DNA from: Algoriphagus boritolerans DSM 17298 = JCM 18970
Lineage (GTDB): Bacteria > Bacteroidota > Bacteroidia > Cytophagales > Cyclobacteriaceae
Direction of reading: 5' to 3'
DNA length: 48,083 nucleotides
Assembly: GCF_900108085.1 (NCBI RefSeq)
Contig: NZ_FNVR01000033.1
Span: forward strand, 1-48,083
Below, one piece after another: positions 1 through 8,377 of the stretch. A program made the translations under genes and the position numbers. How positions within the stretch are numbered: position 1 is the first letter of the stretch; each line of letters opens with the position of its first letter. Below the pieces are notes generated by a model. It did no database searches. It was given only the letters and a program-made list of their open reading frames with translations, and was not told where the DNA came from.

Positions 1-168
1 ACTCAAATTTCAATTCCAGTAAGGTGCGATTGAAGGGTTAAATATATTTTTAAAAATAATTTACCTTTTGCTATTTCAATTCCAGTAAGGTGCGATTGAA
101 GGTTTTTTGGATTTTGTCGTTAAATTCAGGCTGGAATTATTTCAATTCCAGTAAGGTGCGATTGAAGG
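1..168 (-). CRISPR. CRISPR array, three identical repeats, continues off the left edge
   Basis: Three identical 30-bp repeats lie at 7-36, 73-102 and 139-168. Each begins ATTTCAATTCCAGTAAGG and ends GCGATTGAAGG on the plus strand. They are separated by two unique 36-bp spacers (37-72, very AT-rich, and 103-138). Read on the minus strand the repeat ends in ATTGAAAT, which fits the usual ATTGAAAN 5' handle of type I-B crRNAs. I therefore infer minus-strand transcription, in line with the cas operon, with the newest spacer next to cas2. The plus-strand reading ends in ATTGAAGG and is less canonical, but the repeat is partly palindromic, so orientation is not proven. No degenerate terminal repeat is visible, and the array is cut by the window start. 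Confidence 0.93.
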
Positions 169-381
169 CCGACAGACCTCGCTCAAAAATAAGCCTAAAA
201 ACCATATTTGAGCACTTTATTTTTAAAAAAACCGGGGCTCAAGTTGTCGATCTTTGGTAACCCGATTTTATCCGGACATCGACAACTATTTGGAAAAGCC
301 AAACTTAAGCTTTATCAGAAGAATTGGTCCTCATCCAAGTCTGCTATTGGCTCATTTTGCCGCATTCGACAACCAAAATGC
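169..381 (-). promoter_or_regulatory. Probable CRISPR leader between cas2 and the array
   Basis: This 213-bp non-coding stretch joins the end of cas2 to the first repeat, where a leader is expected if the array is read on the minus strand. It holds a 10-bp perfect inverted repeat, AGTTGTCGAT at 242-251 and ATCGACAACT at 278-287. A third half-site, TCGACAAC, lies at 366-373. Such dyads in leaders can be docking sites for the Cas1-Cas2 integrase or for a host factor; that role is inference. If the array is read on the plus strand, this is trailer instead. Confidence 0.5.
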
Positions 382-645
382 CTAAATAATAGTATCCAGA
401 CTGTTTTTTTCTATTCCTATAATTTCCTTCTCCAGCCATTTCTCGTCCCGGCTTTTAAAAATAATGACACTGTCTTCCTCTTCTTTCATGATTTTTTTTG
501 CCACAGAAAGGAGCTCCTTCAGTTTTACCTCCGTAATTTCTCCCTCAAAAACGGAGTTCTGAATCCAATTGAGGTATTGCCTGCAAAGCTTCAACATCTT
601 AGTGACTCTCCGCTCTCCAATATCATAAACCAAAATCACATACAT
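382..645 (-). CDS. cas2: CRISPR-associated endonuclease Cas2
   Basis: This is the 87-residue Cas2 subunit of the Cas1-Cas2 spacer-integration complex. The N-terminus shows the ferredoxin-like first strand with the conserved acidic residue in YDIGERR (Asp8), typical of the family, and the length is normal. It begins one base after the cas1 stop codon, so the two are almost certainly co-translated. It is the last gene of the cas operon before the leader and array. In the complex, Cas2 acts mainly as the structural dimer that sets spacer length; its nuclease activity is not needed for integration in studied systems. Confidence 0.95.
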   Translation of the reverse strand: MYVILVYDIGERRVTKMLKLCRQYLNWIQNSVFEGEITEVKLKELLSVAKKIMKEEEDSVIIFKSRDEKWLEKEIIGIEKNSLDTII

Positions 646-646
646 C

Positions 647-1651
647 TTACCACCATATTTTAAAAGGTTGATAGCTCTCCATTTCCAGTAGATGCTTACT
701 GAGTTTATAGCATTCCAGCTTTACCAAATGCTTGTATGAAACCTGTTTTTTCAAAGTCCTGTGTGCAATCGTCTCGGATAATCGTTCTTCAAATGCCTTG
801 ATAAAGGTTCGCTTTCCGGATTCCTTGAGAATGACCCGGTTTACCTGAATATCAAAGTCCTTGGATTGAATTTCTTTTTTATTCAATACCCTAAAAATCA
901 CCCGATCCACCAATATCGGCTTGAATATCTCTGCGATATCCAGAGCAAGGGAATACCTTCGGTACCCGGGTTCGTGCAAAAAACTGATCGTCGGATTGAG
1001 CTGGGTATGGTAGATTTGATCCAGACATTGCGTATAGCACAGCATGTTGCCAAAGCTGACTAGAGCATTTACTTCATTCAGTGGAGGCCGCATACTTCGA
1101 CCTTCCATGGCGTGGTCGTTAATAATAGTGTCAAAGCCACTGTAATAAGTTTGACGGATATTCCCTTCGATTCCCATCAATTCCGGGACGGCTTTGGTAC
1201 TGGCTATTTTTCCATTTAGCTGTTCTATTTTGACCAGTTGGGACGCTAGATCTTTATCCCGGTTGTGGTAATAGCGGAGGTTTTTGATGATGTTGAAGGC
1301 ACTTCCTTCGATAAACTTTTTAGCAATCTTGAGACGCTTTTCAAGGTCGAGGTAATGCCTGGTTTGTTGGATCTGCATTTTGCCGGCCAGAAGGTATTCC
1401 TTGGGTTGAAAGCTACCGGTGTAATGTTCGTAATAATCAAAAAAATGTACGCTGATCCCCGCCTTTCCCAGGAAATTGAACAGGGCAGAATTGGCGTCCA
1501 GGGAGCCAAAACAGTATAAGTCGGAAACACCTTCAACTGGAATAAACTTGGGCTGCCCTTCTCTTCCGTTTTCATCCACTGGAATAAACTTCAGCGTATT
1601 GTCTTTGCGGCTCAATCTCCCTGGATTGAAGAGATAATAGGTTTTTTTCAT
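647..1651 (-). CDS. cas1: CRISPR-associated endonuclease Cas1 (type I-B)
   Basis: This is the integrase that inserts new spacers at the leader end of the array. The 334 residues match the usual length of type I-B Cas1. The metal-binding residues are visible: Glu162 in GIEGNIR, His226 in FLHEPG and Asp238 in SLALDIAEIFKP. It begins MKKTYYLFNPGRL, a normal Cas1 N-terminus, with an ATG start at 1651. The gene lies 59 bp downstream of the pRiA4b-like gene and one base before cas2. In standard I-B loci cas4 directly precedes cas1; here a foreign-looking gene sits between them. Confidence 0.97.
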   Translation of the reverse strand: MKKTYYLFNPGRLSRKDNTLKFIPVDENGREGQPKFIPVEGVSDLYCFGSLDANSALFNFLGKAGISVHFFDYYEHYTGSFQPKEYLLAGKMQIQQTRHYLDLEKRLKIAKKFIEGSAFNIIKNLRYYHNRDKDLASQLVKIEQLNGKIASTKAVPELMGIEGNIRQTYYSGFDTIINDHAMEGRSMRPPLNEVNALVSFGNMLCYTQCLDQIYHTQLNPTISFLHEPGYRRYSLALDIAEIFKPILVDRVIFRVLNKKEIQSKDFDIQVNRVILKESGKRTFIKAFEERLSETIAHRTLKKQVSYKHLVKLECYKLSKHLLEMESYQPFKIWW

Positions 1652-1710
1652 GGGGATTCATTTGGGAAAGGATAAAAGATCTTCCGAAGATTAAATGATT
1701 GCCTGGCCGA

Positions 1711-2274
1711 TTAAAGTGAAAATGTCACAGCATATTTAGTTTCTTCCAAGTCAAACCCATTTGCGTCCCACTGATCTCTGGGTTTTAGACCCAGCCATTT
1801 TTTCGTGTCTTTATGATCCGGGTGTTTGGGGTTTTCTAGGATCGATTTCAATTCTTCATATCCCCAGACCCCACCACAGTCTTCGGGTGGGCATGCACCT
1901 TTTCCACCCATCAGCAAGGGCCCAATTTGTGCCTCATTCAATACCTCTTCTACTGTTATTTGATGAATCCAGTCATCTCCAAAATCATAGATGTAACAAA
2001 ACTTCTCGCCTTTGACCGTTAGATACTGGCTTACCAGCGTGGTTTTTGCATCTTCCAATTCTTCATCGGACCAGTCTTCATCAGCTATGCCAATTTGAGG
2101 ATAAGACCCAAATCCTTCCGGGGAGAACTGAAATAGGTGATAGCCATGCCAACCAAAAGCAGCCTGAATAACTTGATGAAGTTGTTGAAATGTAAGTTGA
2201 CCCGGAATCTTGAGTCTTCGCCATACGGGTGGTTTGGTGATTCCTTTAAGTTGAATTTTCAGTTGTAAAATCAT
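1711..2274 (-). CDS. Plasmid pRiA4b ORF-3-like protein embedded in the cas operon
   Basis: This 187-residue protein belongs to the PRiA4_ORF3 (MM3350-like) family of unknown biochemical function. The signature is clear near the N-terminus: KGITKPPVWRRLKIPG, then TFQQLHQVIQAAFGWHGYHL, then a central IYDFGDDWIHQITVEE and CPPEDCGGVWGYEEL. It contains no recognisable catalytic motif, signal peptide or membrane segment. The gene is on the same strand as the cas genes, 37 bp after cas4 and 59 bp before cas1, so it is probably co-transcribed. Members of this family are often carried on plasmids and other mobile DNA, so a passenger is possible. Its position inside the adaptation module also allows a role in spacer acquisition, but nothing in the sequence shows one. 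Confidence 0.88.
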   Translation of the reverse strand: MILQLKIQLKGITKPPVWRRLKIPGQLTFQQLHQVIQAAFGWHGYHLFQFSPEGFGSYPQIGIADEDWSDEELEDAKTTLVSQYLTVKGEKFCYIYDFGDDWIHQITVEEVLNEAQIGPLLMGGKGACPPEDCGGVWGYEELKSILENPKHPDHKDTKKWLGLKPRDQWDANGFDLEETKYAVTFSL

Positions 2275-2311
2275 TGTATTGTGAATTTAAGTCTTGAAAT
2301 GTTAGATGGCC

Positions 2312-2833
2312 TCAAGTTACTTTTTCCTCCAATTCTCCGGAGTAACAAAAATCAAAATAGCTGCATTTTTTACAAATCGGCTTTCTTTCTAGGGGAGGAC
2401 AGGAGTCTTGGCTGGTAAGAGATTGGATTTCGCTGATCCAATCTTGGATTTTTTCATCATCACCTTCCTCCCAAAAGACCGATTCCCGCTGTCGGAGTCG
2501 GGGATATTCCAGAATGGCCTGAGGATCCTCGATTCCGTTTTTCCGGAGGATGTATAGGTAGTATTTCACCTGTGCAATATGGGCGGTTTCTACCTTATCG
2601 GACTTTTTGACTTCGTGGATGGTTCTGGTTTTTGGATCATAGAAGTCGATTTTCACCCCATCGATTTCCAGTTCGGTGTATTTGGCCGATCGGTCTTGGT
2701 AGCTCGTTTCTCCGATTAGTTTTCCTTCAGCGACTATATCGGAAGTATGCTCCATTCGGATGCCGTTGGCATGAAGCCAGGTTTGGCGCTTGCATACATG
2801 GTAGAGGTTGATAAGTGTGGCGTTGATGGTCAC
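2312..2833 (-). CDS. cas4: CRISPR-associated exonuclease Cas4
   Basis: Cas4 is a RecB-like exonuclease with an iron-sulfur cluster that trims prespacers and helps select PAM-bearing DNA before Cas1-Cas2 integration. The four cluster cysteines are visible as Cys14 and Cys154, Cys157 and Cys163. The nuclease core shows Asp63 in KIDFYD and Glu74-Val-Lys76 in HEVKKSDK. At 173 residues it has normal length. The start is GTG at 2833, and GTGA overlaps the TGA of the upstream DUF1016 gene by four bases, so translation is coupled. The next gene downstream is the pRiA4b-like ORF rather than cas1. Confidence 0.93.
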   Translation of the reverse strand: MTINATLINLYHVCKRQTWLHANGIRMEHTSDIVAEGKLIGETSYQDRSAKYTELEIDGVKIDFYDPKTRTIHEVKKSDKVETAHIAQVKYYLYILRKNGIEDPQAILEYPRLRQRESVFWEEGDDEKIQDWISEIQSLTSQDSCPPLERKPICKKCSYFDFCYSGELEEKVT

Positions 2834-3900
2834 AGTTCTAGATTGTCTTCAAAAATTGAATGCAGTTTTTTCTGTAATAAGGCCTTATCAGGCAGATGCA
2901 TGGTATATTCGGCGACCATGGCCGGAGATAGATTCCTGCTTAATGCATACTCCACCACTTCCGCATCTTTACCTTTACAGAGTAATATCCCGATGCTGGG
3001 ATTTTCATGTTTCTTCTTTACGTCCCTGTCGAGCGCTTCAAGATAAAAATTCAGCTGACCGAGATGCTCAGGCCGAAATTTATCGGCTTTGAGCTCAAAT
3101 GCGACCAGACATTGCAGTCCGCGGTGGTAGAACAGCAGATCGATAAAGAAGTCGCTTTTCCCAACCTGTAGCTTAAATTCTTCACTTACAAACAGGAAAT
3201 CTCTGCCCAGCTCCAGCACAAATGCTTTCATCTGGCTTATCAGTGCCTGCTGTAGTTCACTTTCCTTTATTGGGTCATTTATATTTAGAAATTCAAATAC
3301 GTAGTTGTCCTTGAAGATGCCAGCAATTTCGGATTGCTTTGCCTTCAGGGCCGGCGACACTTGTATGCCCGATAAAGAGCGTTCATATATGCCGCTATTA
3401 ATCTGTCGTTCGAGTTCCCGGACGCTGTATGCTTCCTTTATTGCGCGTTCGATATAGAATAGCCGTTCTTCATTGGATGCACAGCGGGACATAATGACAA
3501 GGTGGTGTGTCCAGCTGATTTTGGTCAGCAGACAGTCTCTTTGCCGGGATAAATCTAATTGTGTCATCAGTGATGACACAATTTTATCACTTTCATTTCC
3601 AGCTGTTTGCATTTGTACCGTCATTGATGACACAACTGCTGTTCCGGCGTAGGTTTCATAAAATTGCTTCATCCGGTAAAGCCCCCTCCGCTCAAATCCT
3701 TTTATCTCCGGATGGCTCTTTTTGATATAAGCAGCCAGTTCCGTTACGGTTTTTTCCCCCCAGACAGCCTGCTGGAGCTGCAGGGAAATATAGGCTCCTA
3801 CTTTCCAGTACACATTGATCAGCTCGGTATTAACAGCGCTAATGGCTTTACCTCGCGCCTCTTGAATAAGCAAGACAATCTGTGTAAACTGCTTGGTCAT
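2830..3900 (-). CDS. DUF1016 (YhcG-type) PD-(D/E)XK nuclease inside the cas operon
   Basis: This 356-residue protein has two parts. Residues about 1-170 form the DUF1016 N-terminal helical domain (AVNTELINVYWKVG, YRMKQFYETY, ISWTHHLVIMSR). Residues about 180-345 form the YhcG-type nuclease domain. The PD-(D/E)XK residues are in place: Asp254 in FFIDLLFYHR and Glu269-x-Lys271 in AFELKADKF, so it is probably catalytically active. Its ATG overlaps the cas3 stop codon (ATGA) and its TGA overlaps the cas4 GTG, so it is translated as part of the cas operon. It is not a standard type I-B component. The linker holds two copies of a VSSxxTQ-like motif. YhcG proteins occur in restriction-type and phage defence settings; the target here is unknown. 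Confidence 0.93.
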   Translation of the reverse strand: MTKQFTQIVLLIQEARGKAISAVNTELINVYWKVGAYISLQLQQAVWGEKTVTELAAYIKKSHPEIKGFERRGLYRMKQFYETYAGTAVVSSMTVQMQTAGNESDKIVSSLMTQLDLSRQRDCLLTKISWTHHLVIMSRCASNEERLFYIERAIKEAYSVRELERQINSGIYERSLSGIQVSPALKAKQSEIAGIFKDNYVFEFLNINDPIKESELQQALISQMKAFVLELGRDFLFVSEEFKLQVGKSDFFIDLLFYHRGLQCLVAFELKADKFRPEHLGQLNFYLEALDRDVKKKHENPSIGILLCKGKDAEVVEYALSRNLSPAMVAEYTMHLPDKALLQKKLHSIFEDNLEL

Positions 3901-6695
3901 AAAAATTGGGTTTCGTTACTGTTGAAATCAGAATCACGCATTCCTGTATCTACAGCATAGAATTCATACCAGCGTGCTAGGTATTTGTAGCCAAATACAC
4001 TTTTCTCCATATCCGAAAACAAGACAATCTGCTGTTCTACTTTATCTGTAGCAAACAAAGAGAACACATACCTGGACATAATGCCCTGCAATATTTTGTC
4101 GTCCGTTTTGCTTCTTGCGAAATCTTCCTTTTTACGTTCTTTACTGTTATGGATTAGAGCCAAATAAATGTCAAAAACCTCAGCACCCTCAATTTCACTG
4201 TTTGCATTGGGATAGACTTCATGTTGGTTTAAAAAATCTACTTCTGCCGAGGTAAAAACAACATCAACCTGTCCTTCGATACTACTATCAACCGTAATGG
4301 GGACAGCAATGGGCACAAAGCAAGAAAGGTTGTTCTGGTCAATTAGTTTAAACTGTTCATGAACGGATTGGTATTTTAACTGTTTGATTTTATGCTCATA
4401 ATCCTGGAAGCCAACCACCATCTCTTTATTGTTCCATTCATTTCTATTATTCAGCACGAGATCGTAGAGCTTGTCAAAATCCTTGTTACACAAGATTTCC
4501 TGATAGGTATCCCGGGTGATAAATCTACGTGTCAGTTCAAGTCTTTTATCTTTTCCATAGATGATGGCCTCCTTATTATAGTTAAAGAGAAACAAGGAGC
4601 AATCCTCCTTATTGACATTCCGATTGATCCTACCTGCCAATTGCTCATCGCTATCGATCAGGGAGCGGTCTTTAAAGCCCAAATCCATATCGATATCTAC
4701 GCCGGCCTCCACTACCTGAGTCGTCACCAAAAGTATTTTCTTTTGGCGGTTATTTTTATTTTTCAGGTAGTTGATGATTTCCTTCCGGCGGTGCGGCAAT
4801 ATGGTTCCAGACAGGAGCAAGACTTCATCGAAAAAATCCGATTTCTTTATCAATTTGTAAAACTCCGTAGCCGTTTTCTTAAATATAAATTCAATGATGG
4901 CATACACACTGCCGAATGGTTTCGCCCTTCCAAAATCTTTGCCGACATAATTTTCAGACTCCAAAAGCAGTCTTTCTGCAATTTCCTGAAGTTGTAAATC
5001 ATCACGGTCAAATAGCTCAAAATTGAAATTAACCCGGCCTGCAAAATTGGGGTTGTTGAAATACCTTTTTTTTGCAGTTGGCAATAGGTAGGTGAACTCC
5101 TGCACCTGATTTTTAATGACATGGAGTCTGTCCAATTTGGGTAGTGTGGCCGACATTAGAATAAACTTAATATTGAACTTGTCGGCATACTGCTTGATGA
5201 AATAGATGACTTTATCCCAATGCTCCGGATTATACGATTGCAGCTCATCGATAACTACGATAGCGTTGGCCAAACGGTGCAGCAGATAATTGATTTCCTT
5301 TTCGTTCGTTTTCAGTATATCGAAGAATCGGATATGCGATAAAAATGCGAACGGATAGTTGACAAAGAGGTGGTGGATATAATTCAGTTTATCACTGCCA
5401 TAGGCATCATCTTCCTCATTCCTCATCACTTTCATTCCTGCGTTGGAATGCAACTCCACCATTTCATGATCAGCCAAAAACAAGGTGTCTTTTAACGCTT
5501 TATACGTTTGCGTAATCAACGTAGTAAAAGGAAATACGTAAAAGACCTTATTATATTTGCCGTGGTGCAATTTAAGCAATTCTAAAGCAGCCAACGCTGA
5601 CAAATTTGTTTTTCCACCTCCCGTAGGTGCTTCAATATAGAATAGGTTTTGGTTCTTATTGGCTCGGATATTCCGAATGACTTCAATAGCCATTTCAGTT
5701 CGCAGCAAGTTCAGATTATCTCCATTTGCTACTATTGGATGTTGCAAGTGATAGTGGTCTACCTTCTCAAATACCGCTTTGTTGTAGTTTCGTTCTCCCT
5801 CAGTTTCGTTAATCCATTCCGACCCAGTGACATGCGTATAAATTTCATTTATCCGGTTTTCTGACAGTACTCCAAATTCTTTAATAGGAGCTTGGTTCAT
5901 GTATGCATGGGTTGCTAGATAGTCGGAGGCGGTGAGAAGTGAAAAATTGAGCCTGCAAAGTGCATAGAGTGAAAAAGAGTTATGCTCGACCAGCCTCAGA
6001 TTTGATTTTAGCCAATCGTTTTTGCCTATCATGCCCAGGATATTGGGATTGATTTGATATCCAAAACGGTTCAAGTAATTGGATAGAAATTGAGAGACCT
6101 CCTCAAACTTATATTTGGCTTGAAACGTATCAAAATTGGTCGTACTCAGCGTGTCATCTGTAAAGCGACTGCTGTGGTGTTTGAATATCGAATAAGACAA
6201 ATAAATACAGGCGGTGATCAAACGTGGATTCCCGTTGTATTCAAAGAATATTTCGTGCAGGTGCTTGGTCAAATAGATATAGGCACTCAATGCGGAATGT
6301 GTTGATCCTATCGGGTTATTGCCCGGAAGAGCACCTTTAAATAAATCGTTCTTCATTTTATCAAGCTGGAAATGCTCGTTGATCTTGCCAAAATCATGAA
6401 AAACAATGGTGTGGATAAATAGCTTCTTGAGATAATTAGACGTTCGTTCATCACCGCCCTTGTCGTAGTCAGCAACAAGTTTGTTGATGACTTCATCGAG
6501 ACAATGTACTTCAATTAATCGCAATGCACACGTATTCACCAGCCTGACATGCTCTTCCAAGGTTTCTTTCGGAAATGTCATAGCAGACCTGGGCAAGTGT
6601 GCAAAATAAGCTTCTGCATCTATCAGAAAATCCGACAACGCAGGCAACTCACGGACTATCTCATTTGATGATTTAAGATAATTGGGCATAAGCAT
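3897..6695 (-). CDS. cas3: CRISPR-associated nuclease/helicase Cas3 (type I-B)
   Basis: Cas3 is recruited by Cascade to degrade target DNA. The 932 residues carry an N-terminal HD nuclease domain followed by a superfamily 2 helicase. HD ligands include His49, His100-Asp101 in VFHDFGK, His133, the His173-His174 pair in FKHHSSR and Asp258. Helicase motifs are Walker A APTGGGKT (about 356-363), DELQ (483-486, in place of the commoner DEIQ or DEAH), the motif III region SATLP (about 515-519) and the motif VI region QLAGRINR. The start at 6695 overlaps cas5 by 23 bp; a second ATG two codons later (6689) is also possible. The stop overlaps the DUF1016 start. Confidence 0.96.
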   Translation of the reverse strand: MLMPNYLKSSNEIVRELPALSDFLIDAEAYFAHLPRSAMTFPKETLEEHVRLVNTCALRLIEVHCLDEVINKLVADYDKGGDERTSNYLKKLFIHTIVFHDFGKINEHFQLDKMKNDLFKGALPGNNPIGSTHSALSAYIYLTKHLHEIFFEYNGNPRLITACIYLSYSIFKHHSSRFTDDTLSTTNFDTFQAKYKFEEVSQFLSNYLNRFGYQINPNILGMIGKNDWLKSNLRLVEHNSFSLYALCRLNFSLLTASDYLATHAYMNQAPIKEFGVLSENRINEIYTHVTGSEWINETEGERNYNKAVFEKVDHYHLQHPIVANGDNLNLLRTEMAIEVIRNIRANKNQNLFYIEAPTGGGKTNLSALAALELLKLHHGKYNKVFYVFPFTTLITQTYKALKDTLFLADHEMVELHSNAGMKVMRNEEDDAYGSDKLNYIHHLFVNYPFAFLSHIRFFDILKTNEKEINYLLHRLANAIVVIDELQSYNPEHWDKVIYFIKQYADKFNIKFILMSATLPKLDRLHVIKNQVQEFTYLLPTAKKRYFNNPNFAGRVNFNFELFDRDDLQLQEIAERLLLESENYVGKDFGRAKPFGSVYAIIEFIFKKTATEFYKLIKKSDFFDEVLLLSGTILPHRRKEIINYLKNKNNRQKKILLVTTQVVEAGVDIDMDLGFKDRSLIDSDEQLAGRINRNVNKEDCSLFLFNYNKEAIIYGKDKRLELTRRFITRDTYQEILCNKDFDKLYDLVLNNRNEWNNKEMVVGFQDYEHKIKQLKYQSVHEQFKLIDQNNLSCFVPIAVPITVDSSIEGQVDVVFTSAEVDFLNQHEVYPNANSEIEGAEVFDIYLALIHNSKERKKEDFARSKTDDKILQGIMSRYVFSLFATDKVEQQIVLFSDMEKSVFGYKYLARWYEFYAVDTGMRDSDFNSNETQFL

Positions 6696-7446
6696 CTAAA
6701 TCATCCAGAAAATATAGATTTTCCAAGAGCTGCGCATTTTTGATCTGGTAGGTCGAATAGGCAAATTCTACCAGTTCGTACTGCATCAGTACTTCGTCAA
6801 ACTGTTTAGGCAACCGTTCAAAATAAACAAAAGGTGACTCCTCAAAATTGAAGGGTTTAGAAAAATCCGGAAACGGGGCTTCTAGCTGATCTTTCAGCTG
6901 TATCTCTTTTTGAAATACAGTTACAATTTTCACGCTTTCACCTGCCCTAATTGTTATATCTGAAAACCTATGTTCTTTATAGCTGCTCGGTTCCCACCAT
7001 GCCGTGAATTCATTTTTCCCCAAATAGGGTACAAAAACCGAGTCCCCTTTTTTTAGAGATGCCAGAAGTTGATCGTGCAAAGCGTCACTTTCATCCAATA
7101 GCAGATAAATACGATAAGCGGGATTAATTAAGGTCAGTTCTTCTGTTAAGAAATTGGTGCCTTTATTGGCATATCCTATCGTATTCGTATACTTAATATT
7201 CGTTTTTGCATAATTTCCTTTTTCATGCTGCAAGGGTTCTACTCCAACCTTTACACCTTTCAGCTTTTCGTAATAAGCAGGCAGCTTATCTTTCTCCCGA
7301 TAACCGGCCAATCCCAAGACAGCTCCCAAAAAACCTAAAATAGCAGGCTTGTGGATGATGTTGTACGATAGATTGATCGTGTTATTGGTTTCAGGCTTTC
7401 GGAAAAAAGCAAAATCGGCCTTCACATCAAATGATATCAGTTTCAT
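6673..7446 (-). CDS. cas5: Cas5, type I-B Cascade subunit
   Basis: Cas5 is the RAMP-fold subunit that caps the crRNA 5' handle in Cascade. The N-terminus MKLISFDVKADFAFFRK followed by NIIHKPAILGFLGAVLGL is typical of Bacteroidota I-B Cas5. I chose the ATG at 7446 (257 residues) because it begins exactly at this conserved start. An in-frame TTG at 7464 would add six residues and overlap the cas7 stop by four bases. The 3' end overlaps cas3. The C-terminal half (about residues 170-257) is poorly conserved, as usual in the family. Confidence 0.92.
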   Translation of the reverse strand: MKLISFDVKADFAFFRKPETNNTINLSYNIIHKPAILGFLGAVLGLAGYREKDKLPAYYEKLKGVKVGVEPLQHEKGNYAKTNIKYTNTIGYANKGTNFLTEELTLINPAYRIYLLLDESDALHDQLLASLKKGDSVFVPYLGKNEFTAWWEPSSYKEHRFSDITIRAGESVKIVTVFQKEIQLKDQLEAPFPDFSKPFNFEESPFVYFERLPKQFDEVLMQYELVEFAYSTYQIKNAQLLENLYFLDDLDAYAQLS

Positions 7447-7460
7447 AGCAGCAGTGTTTG

Positions 7461-8372
7461 TCAAAGCTCCGTGAATACCGCCCCAGCAGGTTCGCTTAAT
7501 ACTTTTGTATTGGCTTTGTTATAATAGATTTCAATTTTTTCAATTTCACTTTTCACATGAGCCTCTGCTAATAAAGATGACACTTTCGATAGATCAATTT
7601 CTTTGCCTTCGTTAACCTCAATTAAGCTCACAAAAGAAGGCAGTACTAACTTAGAGTCAGCTTTCAGCTGCACCCAAAGTAACAACTCGTTTTCTGTGCC
7701 TGCTTTTGCGGCAGAGTCATAATAGGTAGCGCCTTTGCGTAAGCCCTCCTTCAATTTGGCAATATCTGCATCTGTCAGGCCTTCAACTCCCACACGTGTT
7801 ACATCTTCTTCAATATTTTTAGGGTTTACCGAAAAGTGATGCACATAATGACCTTCTTGCAAACGTGATTGAGAACCTAAAGTCGTCATGGTGCTATCCG
7901 CACTTTTATCATTGGAATTTCTAAAAGGTGACATAATTTGTTCAGAATAAATCACGTTTTCTGTAAACTTATTTAGGCCATGGGTTATCTGACAAGTGCC
8001 ATGGATGGAAATGTTGGTTTTACCGGCATAGGTTCCACCAAAAAGTTTGACGTCTAAACATTTTAAAATATTCCCTAATACTTCTAATCGAAGCTTGGTT
8101 TTATCATTCGATTTAAATTCTCCAAAATGGAGATTATATGTTTCATCCAAAGTGCGCGGAGACATTTCTTCGCTGAGCGATTTGAAATAGAACACTTTTT
8201 CGGCTAGGGCGTCTTTCCAAAAGTTGCGTATGGAATATTTCAAGGCTTTATCTGTTGCATAGACCGTCCCATTAGGCAGTTTACGAGGTTGACCGGAAAA
8301 GTCTGCATTGTAATTGGAGTTGATCGATTTAATAATTGCGGCTCCGTAAACACGATTGTTGAATGTTGTCAT
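7461..8372 (-). CDS. cas7: Cas7 (Csh2-like), type I-B Cascade backbone
   Basis: Cas7 forms the helical backbone that covers the crRNA spacer. The 303-residue protein starts NNRVYGAAIIKSINSNYNAD, the beginning of the RAMP fold in Csh2/DevR-type Cas7 proteins. It continues with NISIHGTCQITHGLNK and a central SRLQEGHYVHHFSVNP region typical of this group. It lies five bases after cas8b and directly before cas5. The same operon order (cas8b-cas7-cas5-cas3) is diagnostic of I-B. Csh2 and Cst2 families are close, and I cannot separate them by eye with certainty. Confidence 0.93.
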   Translation of the reverse strand: MTTFNNRVYGAAIIKSINSNYNADFSGQPRKLPNGTVYATDKALKYSIRNFWKDALAEKVFYFKSLSEEMSPRTLDETYNLHFGEFKSNDKTKLRLEVLGNILKCLDVKLFGGTYAGKTNISIHGTCQITHGLNKFTENVIYSEQIMSPFRNSNDKSADSTMTTLGSQSRLQEGHYVHHFSVNPKNIEEDVTRVGVEGLTDADIAKLKEGLRKGATYYDSAAKAGTENELLLWVQLKADSKLVLPSFVSLIEVNEGKEIDLSKVSSLLAEAHVKSEIEKIEIYYNKANTKVLSEPAGAVFTEL

Positions 8373-8377
8373 GATTG

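Noticed and set aside
208..663. Plus-strand ORF of 151 codons across the leader and cas2
   Set aside because: It is antisense to cas2, has no recognisable features and low-complexity phenylalanine-rich content, so it is a shadow of the real gene.
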